64,000 nucleotides of DNA from Litsea cubeba (GCA_012931725.1 CM022951.1:74442832-74506831); one strand, 5' to 3'; shown: positions 46,232 through 58,979, counted from the stretch's first letter. The notes: generated by a model from the letters alone, not told the origin. Numbers and translations are program-made.

Positions 46232-47120
46232 TGTAGGTGCAGAAAATAGTGACCCACAATAACGGAGGTGCCTTAGAGGACTTATCCAAGTTGTTGAAGA
46301 TTAGATACCGTCCGAAAGCCTGAAAGAGAAGAGCAAACGGTCAGAGGACCCTGGCCCGGGCGGCGCAAGGCTCTCCGATGCCAAAGTCAGTGAATGAACT
46401 GGAACAATGGAAGGAGAGGGAGAAGAGAGGCAGAGTAACAGCTCTGTGTGTTGTATTGTGCATACCTTGCATGTGAAATGCAGTTCTATTTATAGACGAT
46501 TTGGAAGATATCTTAGACGATATTCTTGGTGTGGGTCCCATGATTTGACTGGGAAGTCATGATCAGCCCACGTTGCAATTAATGCGGTCCAATCCAGCCC
46601 ACACTGCATTTAATGCCAGTCGGATCAGCCCACGTTGCATTAAATGCGCGTCACGTTGGGACAGATCGTGTTGGGCGCCTTTGACGGTTGGGGTACCATC
46701 GGATCTGCCCTCGGGCCTTGCCCTGATGTGGCCTCAGCCGCTGGATGCCGCCATGTCAGTGATCTGGCGAAGATTGTGGACGGCTGGATGTCGCATCTGT
46801 CCCACTAGCTTGCGCCCCTATTCCTCCACGTGCCTGATGACGTGGGGGATAAGGGGTGCGAGTGGAGGTTCTTTCTTGCTTCGGCTTTCGTCCCGGCTCC
46901 TTTGGCCGAGGTGGAGCTCTCAGCCGAGATGGGCACATGGGGTAGCCGAGCTCGGCGCTAGCGGTCCGGGGCTGCTTGATTTCGGCTGAGGCCTCTGCCC
47001 TGGTAGCCGGGGTGAGTCTGGTGCCACGTGGATGGCACGCGGATGGCACGTGAGAATGCTTAGTCTCATCTGATGGCTGTGATTAGCGTAATCCTTTAAT
47101 TCTGGAAATCTCCCCACACA
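46232..47120 (-). repeat. 5' LTR of the Tat element
   Basis: 889 bp, same length as the 3' LTR. A TATA-like CTATAAATAG (minus) at 46486-46495 gives a U3 of roughly 625 bp. Differences from the other LTR include GTTGTTG for GTTGATG near 46291 and GAGGCCTCTG for GAAGACTATG near 46990. Confidence 0.93.
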
Positions 47121-47669
47121 GGGATCATTAAGTAGATGGGATTTGTGATTATAAAGATAAGTCAGAATTTCTTTATCTAGTTAGAGAGCATCATTAGTTA
47201 TCATGTTTCATATTTTAGGCAAAGAGAATACCTTAGTTTCACACAGATAAGGGGTTTTCTTTTGCTGAGAGGTATCTCTCACGGCTGTAAAAATCTATGC
47301 CCTTTAGTGGACCCACTTGGATGTATGTCAATCATGGAGGATAGTGTGATGGAAAGGTCTTATTTTGGAAATGATTTGTAAAAATTCATCTTAATGAGAT
47401 CCTTACAACCATCGATTTAGGGGCCTTAAAATGGTATCTTAAGTTACATTTTTGTCTGAAATTCAATCCAACAATGAGTTTAATTTAGATTAGTGTCAAA
47501 TTATGGTGAGTGCTAATTCGTGGAGGTTTAGTTAGTGTGAGAGGGTTGGATTGATGATAGGTGGGTGTGAAAGGATTGGATTGATTACAGGTGGGCCCCC
47601 ATACCCTTAAAAGATGGGGTCGAAGGAGGGATTGTTTTCAAAGTGTTATATGCAGATTTCAATATGTGT

Positions 47670-47719
<50 letters not shown>

Positions 47720-47798
47720 GGGGGGTGTCTTGTTTGCATTATATCTACAAGTTTTCTGATCTTGGGTTCGATTTTATAGGCGATGAAGTTTGAGAGAA
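47121..47798 (+). repeat. Tandem segmental duplication, copy 1 (right part)
   Basis: Continues the copy interrupted at 34746 and is nearly identical to 49379-50102. Contains a GA microsatellite (about 47672-47716). No coding signal. Confidence 0.85.
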
Positions 47799-49983
47799 CT
47801 CTTGGATAAAGTTGGTTTTCCCTTTATTCCAATTGCTAAATGTGCTTTGTCTATTTGCTAATTTTATTCATATCTGGTTAATGCATCTATTGATTTACCA
47901 ATTAATGTTTCTTGCCTCTTGCCCTGATTCCACAGCTCTGACAGGACATTCTGATGTGGTTGATTCACAAGAGGTCAGTCGAAAGGTAAAACCATGTTTG
48001 GTTAATTACCTCTAAAATGAAATAGTATGGAATAGACTTGTGTAATATGTAAATATTATAGTATTTTTACTGGTTGAAAGTTTTTTCATAAGGCAACAGA
48101 TTTTGAATTAAATTTCTTGATAGTTATAGATTATAATATATGCTGAATAAACTTTCAAGATAACTTTTTTTTTTTAAGTTAATGATCATAGTTTGTTATC
48201 AGATTATTCCTTTTTAAACACTTGCATACTTTGTCGCTTCAACTCCATCAATGGGGTTCACCTTTGAAATCCAAACTATTTAAATTCACTTTTCCTCCCC
48301 GTTCTATTATTAAGGAAAATTCCGCCCAAACAAGTCTCTTATGCCCATCATAAGATTTATCACGTCTAAAATTAGTCTGATGGTGGGATAATTCCAATTG
48401 TAGTAAAACTTCCCTTGATAATATAACAAGATTGAACACCACCACCACCACCACCATTATCGTCGTCGTCACCACTATCACCACCATCATCATCATCTAC
48501 AGTCACCATTGCCGCCGTCACCACACCATCACCATTGTCACCACCACCACCACCACCACCACACCATCATCATGATTGCCTTCACCACCACCACCACCAT
48601 CATCGTCATCACTCATCACCACGACCACCACGACCACCACCACCTTCGTCCTAACAAGCACACTCCTTCAGGAAAGGAAAGAGGCAGCAGATATCTCTTT
48701 TTTATAAGGCTCACATTCTACGAGATTTTTATATTGTAGAAAGCTTTCTAGAGGGGAGAGATGTAGGAAAAATATTGAGCTTTTTGAAAGAAAAGAATAT
48801 TTTTCTTTTTTGCTTTTCTTGGATTGCCAACCAAGGTTTTTAAGTTTGTAAAATAAAAGATTAAATTCTCTGATATATTATTTTCTGGTACTTTTTATGC
48901 ATCCAAAACTGGCCATAAATTCTCAAAACTTTGTGTTTTTGTTTCATTCTTACAGTATTTAAATTGTTAATACATTTTATTTAAACTGGCCATATAATTT
49001 ACATAGTCGAGGATAGTGTTCATGGAGTTCTCTGTGGAGCTTGGGATCCCAAACATAAATAACTCCAACTAGTGCTACCATTTTAAAAAATGGGAAAAAG
49101 AAAAGGCTAGAAATGAGCATATTAGAGGAAATCTAGGGAGAACTGCAATTGAAGAAGAAATCAAATAATGTTGTTTTGAGATGGTTTAGGTCCCTAGTGC
49201 AGAAGGCCAAGAATCATCAGTTAGAGACGAATCAAAGTGTTATTAGTGGAAGGCACCGGGAGAAGAGGGAAGCCATTCGTGACCTCAATCAAATTAGTGA
49301 AGAAAGACGTGTCACTTTGTGGAGTAACTTAGAGCATGGAGTTGAAATGGATTGAGGTAGGAAAAAACATTCGCAATAGGGATCATTTTGTAGATGAGAT
49401 TTGTGATTATAAAGATAAGTCAGTATTTCTTTATCTAGTTAGAGAGCATCATTAGTTATCATGTTTCATATATTAGGCAAAGAGCATACCTTAGTTTTTC
49501 ACACACATAAGGGGTTTTCTTTTGCTGAGAGGTACCTCTCACGGCTGTAAAAATCTATGCCCTTTAGTGGACCCACTTGGCTGTATGTCAATCATGGAGG
49601 ATAGTGTGATGGAAAGGTCTTATTTTGGAATTGATTTGTAAAAATTCATTTTAATGAGATCCTCACAACGATCGATTTAGGGGCCTTAAAATGGTTTCTT
49701 AAGTTACATTTTTGTCTGAAATTCAATCCAACAATGAGTATAATTTAGATTAGTGTCAAATTATGGTAGTGCTAATTCGTGGAGGTTTAGTGAGTGTGAG
49801 AGGGTTGGATTGATGATAGGTGGGTGTGAAAGGATTTGATTGATTACAGGTGGGCCCCCATACCCTCAAAAGATGGGGTCGAAGGAGGGATTGTTTTCAA
49901 AGTGTTATATGCAGATTTCAATGTGTATTGAGAGAGAGAGAGAGGGATTGTTTTCAAAGTGTTATATGCAGATTTCAATGTGT

Positions 49984-50033
<50 letters not shown>

Positions 50034-50102
50034 TTGTTTGCATTATATCTACAAGTTTTCTGATCTTGGGCTCGATTTTATAGGCGATGAAGTTTGAGAG
50101 AA
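47799..50102 (+). repeat. Tandem segmental duplication, copy 2 (no retroelement)
   Basis: Starts CTCTTGGATAAAG immediately after copy 1 ends and runs to GTTTGAGAGAACTC. It spans the positions corresponding to both sides of the Tat insertion without interruption (single GGGAT at 49379-49383). A local duplication has doubled the block with TTTTCAAAGTGTTATATGC and its GA run (49888-50031). Confidence 0.85.
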
Positions 50103-50914
50103 CTCATTAAGCTAACCTTAAATTTTGGGATCTTTGTTGATGATGATGATGATCACTAATGCAGTTTTTTGGGATTCCGTCCAATGGTGAGTATGGATCA
50201 AATGAGTGTCAAATCGGAGTGGGTGCCAATTCAAAGGGTAGTGAATGTGGGGCAAAGGTTCATCATGGGTGGGCCCCATAGGACAGTCCACATATAACCT
50301 TATATGAGGACTTTTAGGTAAATATTTTTGTAATGGTTTGTTAGGTGAATATTTCTGATACGTATTATGCATAAGTAAATGTGAGACAAACTGTGAAATT
50401 CCTGAGTATCTGGTCCTTGAAAATGCCCATATTTGAGGGCCACTTGGAAGCATGACAATTAGGAAAGTCTGTAGGATGGATATATCTAGGCTTGGATGTG
50501 GGGTGGACCCAATATCAATTTGGTGAAATGATTCCTGACTTTATTTTAGGGCTTCAAAGTTTAATAGCCTTTTATGTTGTTAAAAACTTTTGTGATTACA
50601 TCTACCAAAAAGAAAATGGTCAGATCGGTATCAAATTGGGATTAGTATTTTGTGTGTGGGACTGGGGGGTTGCCACTTTGGATGTGGGGCTTTTTTCCTA
50701 TTTGCAGTTGGAGCAATGACCAGTGACCACCATTGTGGATCATTTGGGTATTGAGTGGAAGTAGGTTGCCATCAGGGGCGGACCCGTGTATTGGGCCCTG
50801 GGGGCACCCACCGTCAGATTGGGAAAACGGCCATGGGGGCTATGGGCCAGGTGACCCATCGTCCCGTACCAAAACTAACCCCCCCCCAACACACACACAT
50901 ACACAAAAAAAAAA
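50103..50914. other. Spacer before the MULE-like units
   Basis: Short GAT run near 50139, otherwise no repeat or coding signal that I recognise. Ends in C-, CA- and A-rich runs (50879-50914) next to the unit start. Confidence 0.4.
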
Positions 50915-51059
50915 GGGACATTTACTAAAAAAATACATTTAAATAGGGTAACCACTATTGAAACCTCCAGAATTTTATTTTCGTCCTGCTATTTGAACAC
51001 AGATTTTTTCTTTTCCCACACACACACTTTTAAAAAAAAAAAAATATGAAATGACCTCT

Positions 51060-51535
51060 TTGCCCACCCTCTTCCTTTCTATTTCCCCCACCTCCCCCTT
51101 TCACCTCCAGCTCCGGCCAGCACTGGCGCCGGCGCCGGCCTAACTCTTCCCCTTCTCTCTCTCCCTCTCCTCCCTCCCTCTCCCTCTCCCTCCCCCACTG
51201 TTTTCTCCCTCTCCCTCCCCCACTGTTTTCTCTCTTTCCTCCTCCCTTTCCCTCCCCCCACCTCCCCCTTTCACCTCCGGATCCGGCCAGCACCGGCGCC
51301 GGCGCCGGCCGAACTCCCCCTCTTCTCTCTCCCTCTCCCTCTCCCTTTCTCTCCCCACTGTTTTCTCCCTCTCCCTCCCCCACTGTTTTCTCCCTCTCCC
51401 TTTCTCTCCCCACTGTTTTCTCCCTCTCCCACCCTCTCCCTCCCCCACTGTTCTCTCCCCATTCTCCCGGTCTCTCCCTCCCTCTCCTTCTTTCTCTCCC
51501 TTCTCCCCGCCTCTCCCTCTCCCTTCCTTTCCCCC
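51060..51535 (+). repeat. CT-rich low-complexity tract with duplicated GC-rich block
   Basis: Many CTCCCTCTCCC and CCCACTGTTTTCTCC units. A 60 bp block with CCGGCCAGCAC and GGCGCCGGCGCCGGCC occurs at 51108-51140 and 51283-51312. Long minus-strand Gly/Glu/Arg open frames here are composition artefacts. Confidence 0.7.
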
Positions 51536-51799
51536 GTCGGCAGCAGTTGATGCCAATGAAACCCTACCAGGGACGAAAACAAAAACAGAACGAACGAAGA
51601 AAAGAAGAAGGGAAACAGAAGGAGAGGAAACTGCTTGTGGCTGTCCGGTCTCCATCTCACTTCCATCTCCGGTCACAGAAGATTCCCGACTACTCCACGT
51701 CTCTCTTTCTCTCTCTCCTCTTCGTCCACCTCTTTTCCTCTGCATCAAAACTCAAGCCCTAGAGGAAGCCTTGAATCTTTGGACCTGGTTGTCAAGGTA
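51536..51799 (+). other. Probable 5' leader exon of unit 1
   Basis: Shares sequence with 60151-60365 in unit 2 and ends in a GT donor (GTCAAG|GTAACA). No coding start is evident. It may be the noncoding first exon of the PMD-Ulp1 transcript, since that gene's ATG exon begins at an acceptor. Confidence 0.5.
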
Positions 51800-52198
51800 A
51801 CAAATCTCCAAACGTTCAACTCTTTCCTTCTCTTGTAAAACTAGAGAGCCCTTTCTTCTCCAAAAAAAAAAAATTGTTTCTCCAATCTTCTATATCCAAG
51901 GCATTTTTTCTTACAGCGATTTTTTTTTTTGTAGTTGGTTGATTGTATTTATTTTTTGTTTTTGGAGTGTTACGATTGTGCTTAAAATTTTATGGACAGG
52001 GCATTGCAGCAAGATTATGATTTTAAAATATCAGCTTCATATCCTTAAGAAAGGGTCTCTTTCAATGTCTTATTTTATCTAAAAGAAAGTCCATTGCAAC
52101 AATCTTAGTGCTGTGGCTAGCCCGTTTCTGATTCAAATCTAGCACCCATCCTCCTCATTGGACTTCTCTGAATATGAGGCTTTTATCACATTAACGAA

Positions 52199-52348
52199 CC
52201 AATTTCACTTGATGACTTAACTGTGTTTCTCCTCTCTCAAGAAGCTCGTTTAGAAGAGACTTCTTCTTCTGATGATGTTTTCACAGCAAATCTGTCAACT
52301 CATTCAACTGGTAAAACTAGAGGCAATGGAAATACTTCCCAACACTAA
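52199..52348 (+). pseudogene. Copia gag fragment
   Basis: 50 codons reading PISLDDLTVFLLSQEARLEE, then SSDDVFTANLSTHSTGKTRG, stop at 52346-52348. This is the segment before the zinc knuckle in plant copia gag polyproteins. No LTR, zinc knuckle or pol nearby, so it is an isolated relic. Confidence 0.65.
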
Positions 52349-52452
52349 TTGTAGAATTCCTTTTTGGGCCTTGCATTATTGTGATGTACATGTTCTCTTC
52401 ATAGGGAAAAAATAATATGCTTATTTCACTGAATAATAAGGAATAAGCAATA

Positions 52453-52646
52453 CACTACACCAAAAATGGAAAATTGGAACGGATTACCGTTCCTAATCCG
52501 TGTGTTCCTAATCCGTTCATCCGTTCCAATTTCCTGTTTTTGGAACGGATTAACGGATTAGGAACGCTTTAGGAACGGATGAACGGATTAGGAACACACG
52601 AATTAGGAACGGTAATCCGTTCCAGTTTTCCGTTTTTGGTGTAGTG
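52453..52646. mobile_element. 194 bp CACTA-type foldback MITE
   Basis: Begins CACTACACCAAAAATGG and ends CGTTTTTGGTGTAGTG. The two halves are near-perfect inverted repeats of about 75 bp, with repeated TGGAACGGATTA and GGAACG motifs. Both flanks carry the triplet ATA (52450-52452 and 52647-52649), the 3 bp target duplication expected for CACTA transposons. Confidence 0.93.
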
Positions 52647-53339
52647 ATAGTGCAAAACTAAGGAACAAGAAGTTTTAGATCTGGGGAAATAACGAAACAA
52701 TAGACCAAGAGAATCTGAGAAGTAAAATCCCCTGTAAAGTCAACAAATATCTTCCAGTTGCCCCTTCTTTATAACTAGTGTTCACCATTGAGATAGAATT
52801 GCAAGTTGGTGAGAATGGTTCTATCCTTAAGAAAGAAAAAGGACAAAAGAATTAACACAAGTTAAAAAAAAGAAAAAGTAACTGAGCCCTGGATTTATTT
52901 GTGCGACAAAGTAACTCTCACTGATATCCCTACTTAGGCTTGTTGTGTTAGAAATCATGTGGCCCATCATGCCATCAGGCCCTGCATCAGATTAAGCATT
53001 GTTTACTGTCGAAGAGTTACTCTGACTCTTCCAATCATAGATTGTGATATTCTACAGTTCTGATTGGCCTTCTTCCCCCTTGGATGTGCACCTTCACCTA
53101 TGATATTTGTATGGTTCTCATGATTGCAACACCCATTAAATGTGTTTAATCAGTTGATGTAATTTTGTTTGTTATATTTGTTGCAAGTTTTAGTTCGGTT
53201 GCAACACCCATTAGTTTGTTAACTCTTAGCATTGAAGGTCATATGTTATTGTGTTGTTCATAGTAGGAGAAATGATCTATGCCCAATAAAGTTGAAAGGC
53301 ACACTTTGAAACCAAATTGATATAGGCCTCTAAAAGTTG

Positions 53340-53590
53340 AAAGGGCTCACTCTACCAAATTGATGCAGGGCTTAGCAAGTGGAAAGTAAGTTGAAAGGGT
53401 TGTAAATCCAGGAAAAAAAAATAAAAGGCCTCCAATATAACTTATGGTAGGTTTGTTCTTTTACCTCACTGAAATCTGCCAAATGAAACAAAATGTTAGA
53501 GAACAACAGTTATTAACTTGACAAGAAGTGAAAAGCAATGATCACTTTTTTTTACCATTATGTGTAGATGGACAATGATTGATATTTGAT
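53340..53590 (+). repeat. Duplicate of the region around PMD-Ulp1 exon 1 (copy A)
   Basis: About 245 bp nearly identical to 54415-54660, up to and including the ATGGACAATGA of exon 1. Here the frame stops at once (TGA after five codons), so this is a dead copy of the exon start. Between the copies (53591-54414) is AT-rich noncoding sequence, and 52650-53339 is likewise without coding signal. Confidence 0.8.
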
Positions 53591-54642
53591 ATATAACTTA
53601 ACTATGGCTGGCCACGTGTTTGATTGATATTTTAAGGGTGGCTGAATGGGTTTTTTATCTAAACTCATGGCTGACTAGTTTTGGGGTAATTGGTGAAAGC
53701 TGAACCCCATAAATGGGATTTATGGTTTGGCCGAACCATTATTGGAGTTTCAGTGTTGGCCTATTTCAGGAAATCTTATGGGTTACGGATTGTTGATGTT
53801 AATTCAATGTATTTGATAATGGTAGTTTGATTAGTGAAGTATTGAATGTGTAAAAATTCCCTAATATTGGATGGTAATGTTTATGTATATTGACGAATGT
53901 CATTCGAAAGATGACAGATGGAGAATCTAGTTGGTTGATTGTTAACATATTGGAATTTTATATGGGTGAATAAACCATAGCATGCAGTCTCCGGTGGATG
54001 AATGTGGAATTAGGGCTCTTGGAAGAGCTGGTTTCTAGACTTGGGTTTGACATGATGGGCCGGACACTATTTAGGGTCTAGGGCTTAATTGAATTATGGT
54101 CATTGAGTTTTGTTGCCATTGTTGAATATTATATATTTATGTGGCTAGCTTGATTTCCATAATGTTGATTACTTTATGGAGTTCATTATGATTCGTGTTG
54201 ATTGAGATATTACATGATCCCAATTATATGGTCCCAATTATATGGTTTTTGCTTTGTACTTGTTTTTGGCATATCATGTATAATGGTCCTGATAATACTT
54301 ATTGTGAATATGAACCTCTCCAACTATAAGAGGTTAGTTATGCAACTGCCTTTACACCACCAAATACCAACAATGAATCAGTGCGGGGCATTTAAAAAAT
54401 CCAGGTTGCGTGTTAAGGGGCTGACTCTACCAAATTGATGCAGGGCTTAGCAAGTGGAAAGTAAGTTGAAAGTGCTGTAAATCCAGGAAAAAAGAATAAA
54501 AAGCCTCCAATATAACTTAAGGTAGGTTTGTTCTTTTACCTCACTGAAATCTACCAAATGAAATAAAATGTTAGAGAACAGCAGTTATTACCTTGACAAG
54601 AAGTGAAAAACAATGATCACTTTTTTTTACCATTATGTGTAG

Positions 54643-57600
54643 ATGGACAATGAAAATCTTTCTACTGAGGAGAATTTATTATATCTTCAAGATGTCCATG
54701 TTTCTGAAGCCATTTGGCAAGGACAGGTACATCCAATCATTTACTTTTATTTTTAAATGTAACGTTATATTTATTTTTTATCTCTTGAACCACTTCATGC
54801 GTACATGAGTTTGTAATATTAATGTGATTTTGTTGCTAGGAACCACCGAGCTTGAGAATAATCCGAACTACACATGACAAAAATAGTTGGCATCTCACAC
54901 GCCAACAAGAAAACTATGTGCGAATGTGTGGCTTGGAGCACTTGTCTAGCATTCAGCAGATGACAATAGATCATGCCGTGATAAAAGCATTGGTGGAAAG
55001 ATGGAGGCCGAAAACAAATACATTCCATCTTCCATGTGGGGAGGCCACTATTACCTTAGAAGATGTGGCATATATATACGGCCTCCCCATAGATGGACCG
55101 CCAGTGACGGGGAAAACACTACATAGTACTGACCAAACAGCGGAGATATGCATGGATCTTCTAGGCATGAAACCGGTGCCAAAACGAGATAGCATTGGCA
55201 CACGGCTAAACTTCTCTTGGATGAAGAAGAACTTCAAAGGAAATAAGAAGAATAAAAAACAGCATGAAGTTGAAGAGAAGTGCAACACAAGAGCCTATTT
55301 ATTCTGCTTGGTGGGAGGTCAAATAGTTGGCAACTCATGCGGTACTTCTGCCCCGGCTTGGTTGCTTGGTTTATTTAGAGAATTTAAGAGGTATGCATGG
55401 GGCCCTGCATGCCTTGCGAACCTATATAGGATGCTAGGTAAGGCAACGATGCTTTCGAGGTGGGATGAAGAAAAGAAAGATGGAGAGGGGAAAAAAGTAA
55501 AAAACCAGAAATCAACCGATCTATCTGATACCTTGACTGGCCCATTGCAATTGTTGCAGGTAACACCCATATTTGTTTACTTGGTTACATTGAATATGAA
55601 CTCTTTTCTAAAGACTTTAAATTCATATAATGTATGTTTGGCAGATTTGGGCATATTCCAGAATGGAGTTTTTGCGGCCTAGCGATGACTACATAGATGT
55701 AATATTGTATTTTGACTTTCCGTTGTATAAGACATGGGAGAAAGGCATAAAAAAGCATAGGCCTCCAATGAACACCAAGGATCGTCGGGAGCAAATTGAC
55801 AATATGAACATAGAAGAAGTGAGTGTAATTTGATTTATTTTTAATATGAATCCTATATCTGATTTGTTATCAATAAATAAGTAATGGAAATCTCTTGTGT
55901 AGTTTATATGGATGCCGTATACAGATGTGATGAATAAACTAGCTGAGGTAGTCACCAAAGAAGAGAGACATTTATTCACATCTAATACAGCCCTAATCTT
56001 CTATTGGATCGCCGAACGTCACAACTCCGAACGGGTAATGAAGCAGTTCGGTTTGAGACAGTTGCTCCCCATATATCTCCGCATGCCATTTGAAAGAGTT
56101 GATAGAGTGAGGAAAGCTACTCATGATTACAGCAAATCGTTCAAAGAGGTCAATGCCATTTGGGATGCGAGGCATAAGATGATACTAATTAGTGCAGAAC
56201 TTGATGATTCACTTGTCCACAATGAATTTTATATGAAATGGTATTTGGGGGTGACAAGATTGCGAATCTCAAGGCCTCAAAAGAAAGAAGATGATGAAGA
56301 CCAAATGATACCTCCAACACCACCAAAGGTCAAAAAAGACGATGACTTCATCCATAAGAGACCTGTAAGTGACATGGTAACATAGCTGTAAAATTCAAGT
56401 TATTTCATCATCTTCAATATTTATGATTCATTTGAATTTGTTCATGCAGGTTCGTTTCTTCTTAGATGACCTTATCTCTACTTTGTCTGGCAACAAAAGA
56501 ACATCAGAGGCAATGAATTCGGATGATATGCTACGTGTAGTGCGTGCCAAGGTGGAACATTTTAACGAAGCATTTGAAAATGATTTTGTGGAATTTGGGT
56601 ATGGCAAAGTGAGTCCCAGTGAATCTCTTGGTAAAAGCAAAATGAGTGAGAGACAACATATAGTATTGAAGAAGAAGCTAGAGTTTGCCACTAAATCACC
56701 CAATCCAAATGAAAATACACCGCCTGAGTCCTCCAAAAGCATAAGTATCAAAAGTCTCAGTCCCATGGCCTCTCCTCGAAGGTCTCCTAGATTGAAAACA
56801 TCCCCCATTGAAATTGTTCTTGATAGTCCTCCCCCAAAAATCCAACAAGAAATCATTCCCATGGAGTCTCCGACTAAAAAGGTCCCCTCAATGGTTATTC
56901 GTGTAAAAAATGCAACCAGGGCTAAAAAAATGCCTTCGAAATATGAGGGTTTTAGTACTTCCCTAGATTGGCCTAAGAATTCTGCATACAAACTAACGAA
57001 GGAGGAGACTGATCTGCTAGACAAATTCTGGGAGGACTACTACGAAAGGTATGCAATTCCTTTTTTAAGATATTGACATGATATTTTAGAGATATCAATA
57101 TTGATACGAAAAGCTTTAGCTCCTCGGTTCCCATTGCTAGTTTGCTATTTGGAGTAGTTTCATTTAGTCAAGGTCATATCTTTTTGTTGGTCATTGATAG
57201 AGGGGAGGATATATATGATGGATAATATACTTCAAAGTGGCATGGTACTGCTAAAGTCCAGGCACATCTATTGCATGTCTGATGTGCAAGATGGAGAATG
57301 GATCCGTGCATCAGTTGTTGATACTTTATAGTTTTGCAAGAAAAGTATGGGATGAAGATCGTATCTTGATCAGAATAAAGTGGCAGGTTCCTTGGATAGG
57401 TTGATCTCATCAGTGGAAGCAGGCCCCTACCAAGGAATTGGTAGAGAATCGATGTTGATATATTTGCTTAGTATTGTCTTTTGGTATTAGTGGAATGGGT
57501 CAACACATTTGAATTTGTTGATACATAAACTATGCTTCTCTTGGTAGTCAAAATAAGTAATTGAGAGAGAGAATCAATGATTGGTTTTCTATGTGTGTGT

Positions 57601-58979
57601 GTGTATATAGATGTTGGATTTTAGTGAAATGTTCTCTGTGCATACACATTTATTCTTTTCACGTATCTTTTTCCATCACTTGCACATTTTGTCAAAACAA
57701 GTATTTGGCAAAACAAAAGGGAAGAAAGGAAAATTAATTCGTGTTTGAGCTATAAAGTGTTATTAATGCAAGTTATATCAACAATATATATTTGCATATA
57801 TCCTAGGAATTTGGTAATGCATAATATATAATCTTTGGATTCTATAATCTCTGGAATTACATCTTGTGGTTATTATTCATTTATATTTTGCGAGTAGATT
57901 GACTGACATGAATATCATGTAGAAGTACGAACCTATGGGTCACTGGTATCAGTCATGTAGGAGATCTCAATTCTTTTGAAAAAAGAGCTAGCATTTTCAA
58001 ATGCTTTTTTCTTGCTCTATTGTCAATGGCTCCATTTGAAAAAGAGATGAATTGATATAATTTCTGGTAATGTGGTGAATGCCTTTGTGGTGGAATTACT
58101 TATCAATATGATTTATTTTCCCTCAGGTTTGATTACCTTTCCAAGGTTTGCATTAGCCCTAATCCTGAAAGGTTGAAGAGACTCCTATCAAGAGAATGGC
58201 TAAACACGGGTATACTGCAGAATTGGTTTGATATTTACTTGAAGCCCAAGGCAACACATGCATACTTCATTGACACGAATGCTTCGGTATGACTTTCATC
58301 ATATACTCCATTTACTTTCAAATTTTGAAGTTTGGAAAAAATCTATTGTCTAACTTATGCTCAATATAAAACTGAACACAAAGTTTACACTTGTGGGTAC
58401 TTTTTGAAGGATATATGGCTGAGACAAGACAAGCACAATTATTTACACATCTTTGGTGAATATGGATGGAGGGTGGGTGAAATGCAAAAACGTGAGATAA
58501 TCATTGTTCCAATGTGTTATTTGGAGCACTTCACAGTCATCGTGGGATATCCAAATGCGAAAAGATGGGACTACTACAATAGTATGCTAGGGGACTCGCG
58601 ACATTGGGAAATGGCTCAACAATTTGTGAGTATTGAGTATCAACATATATACAGATTAATTGTTTTGACACATAATTTTTATAGATTCTTATTTTTATAC
58701 ACATTTTTTCTGCAGATTCATTGGTTGAATGAGTCTTTTACTGCTTACAACTGGGAAGAGCCAATGGGATGGAGAATGCGAATTGTTGAGAACGTCCCCT
58801 TACAAGAGAATTCACATGACTGTGGATTTTTTGTAATGGCAACCGTAGAACATGTCCTCCTCAATCTAAAGTTTGAATTCACTCAGCGTGACATGATGTA
58901 TTATCGATGCAAACTAGTGATTAACCGGTACCATAGACAATTAGAACTGTACGAGAAAAGGGATCAACAATCAACATGA
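54643..58979 (+). CDS. Plant mobile domain (PMD) protein fused to a Ulp1/C48 cysteine peptidase
   Basis: Eight exons with GT-AG borders: 54643-54726, 54840-55559, 55645-55818, 55903-56364, 56450-57048, 58127-58286, ~58331-58625, 58716-58979 (about 918 residues). Residues ~30-480 are a PMD (aminotransferase-like) domain, with RTTHDKNSWHLTRQQENYVR, LVERWRPKTNTFHLPCGEAT, DVAYIYGLPIDGPPV and APAWLLGLF. The middle is Ser/Pro/Lys-rich with SPRRSPRLK. The C-terminus is a Ulp1-type fold: His in LEHFTVIVGYP (58527-58529), Gln (58803) and the nucleophile in DCGFFV (58821-58823). The expected Asp position reads Asn (YYNSM). Exons 6 and 7 do not meet in frame as annotated (one base off), so either a splice site differs or a frameshift has occurred. 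Likely a deSUMOylating or related peptidase carried by a transposon; substrate unknown. Confidence 0.85.
57049..58126 (+). other. Intron 5 of the PMD-Ulp1 gene
   Basis: 1,078 bp from the donor at TACGAAAG|GTATGC to the acceptor CCTCAG. It splits an Arg codon. AT-rich with a GT microsatellite near 57596. Nothing else seen. Confidence 0.75.

Larger units (their letters stand above)
34747..47120 (-). mobile_element. Ty3/gypsy Tat-lineage retrotransposon, 12,374 bp, minus strand
   Basis: LTRs of 889 bp each (34747-35635 and 46232-47120), 5 bp target duplication GGGAT, minus-strand primer site next to the right LTR, gag and pol on the minus strand, and about 4.8 kb between pol and the 3' LTR holding an antisense gene. 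The second RNase H domain of archaeal type and the antisense frame are hallmarks of the Tat lineage. I counted at least 14 differences between the LTRs, so it is much older than the chromovirus at 11306. It interrupts the first copy of a tandem segmental duplication. Confidence 0.95.

Noticed and set aside
51030..51748. Gly/Glu/Arg-rich minus-strand frames up to 202 codons
   Set aside because: CT-rich low-complexity sequence.
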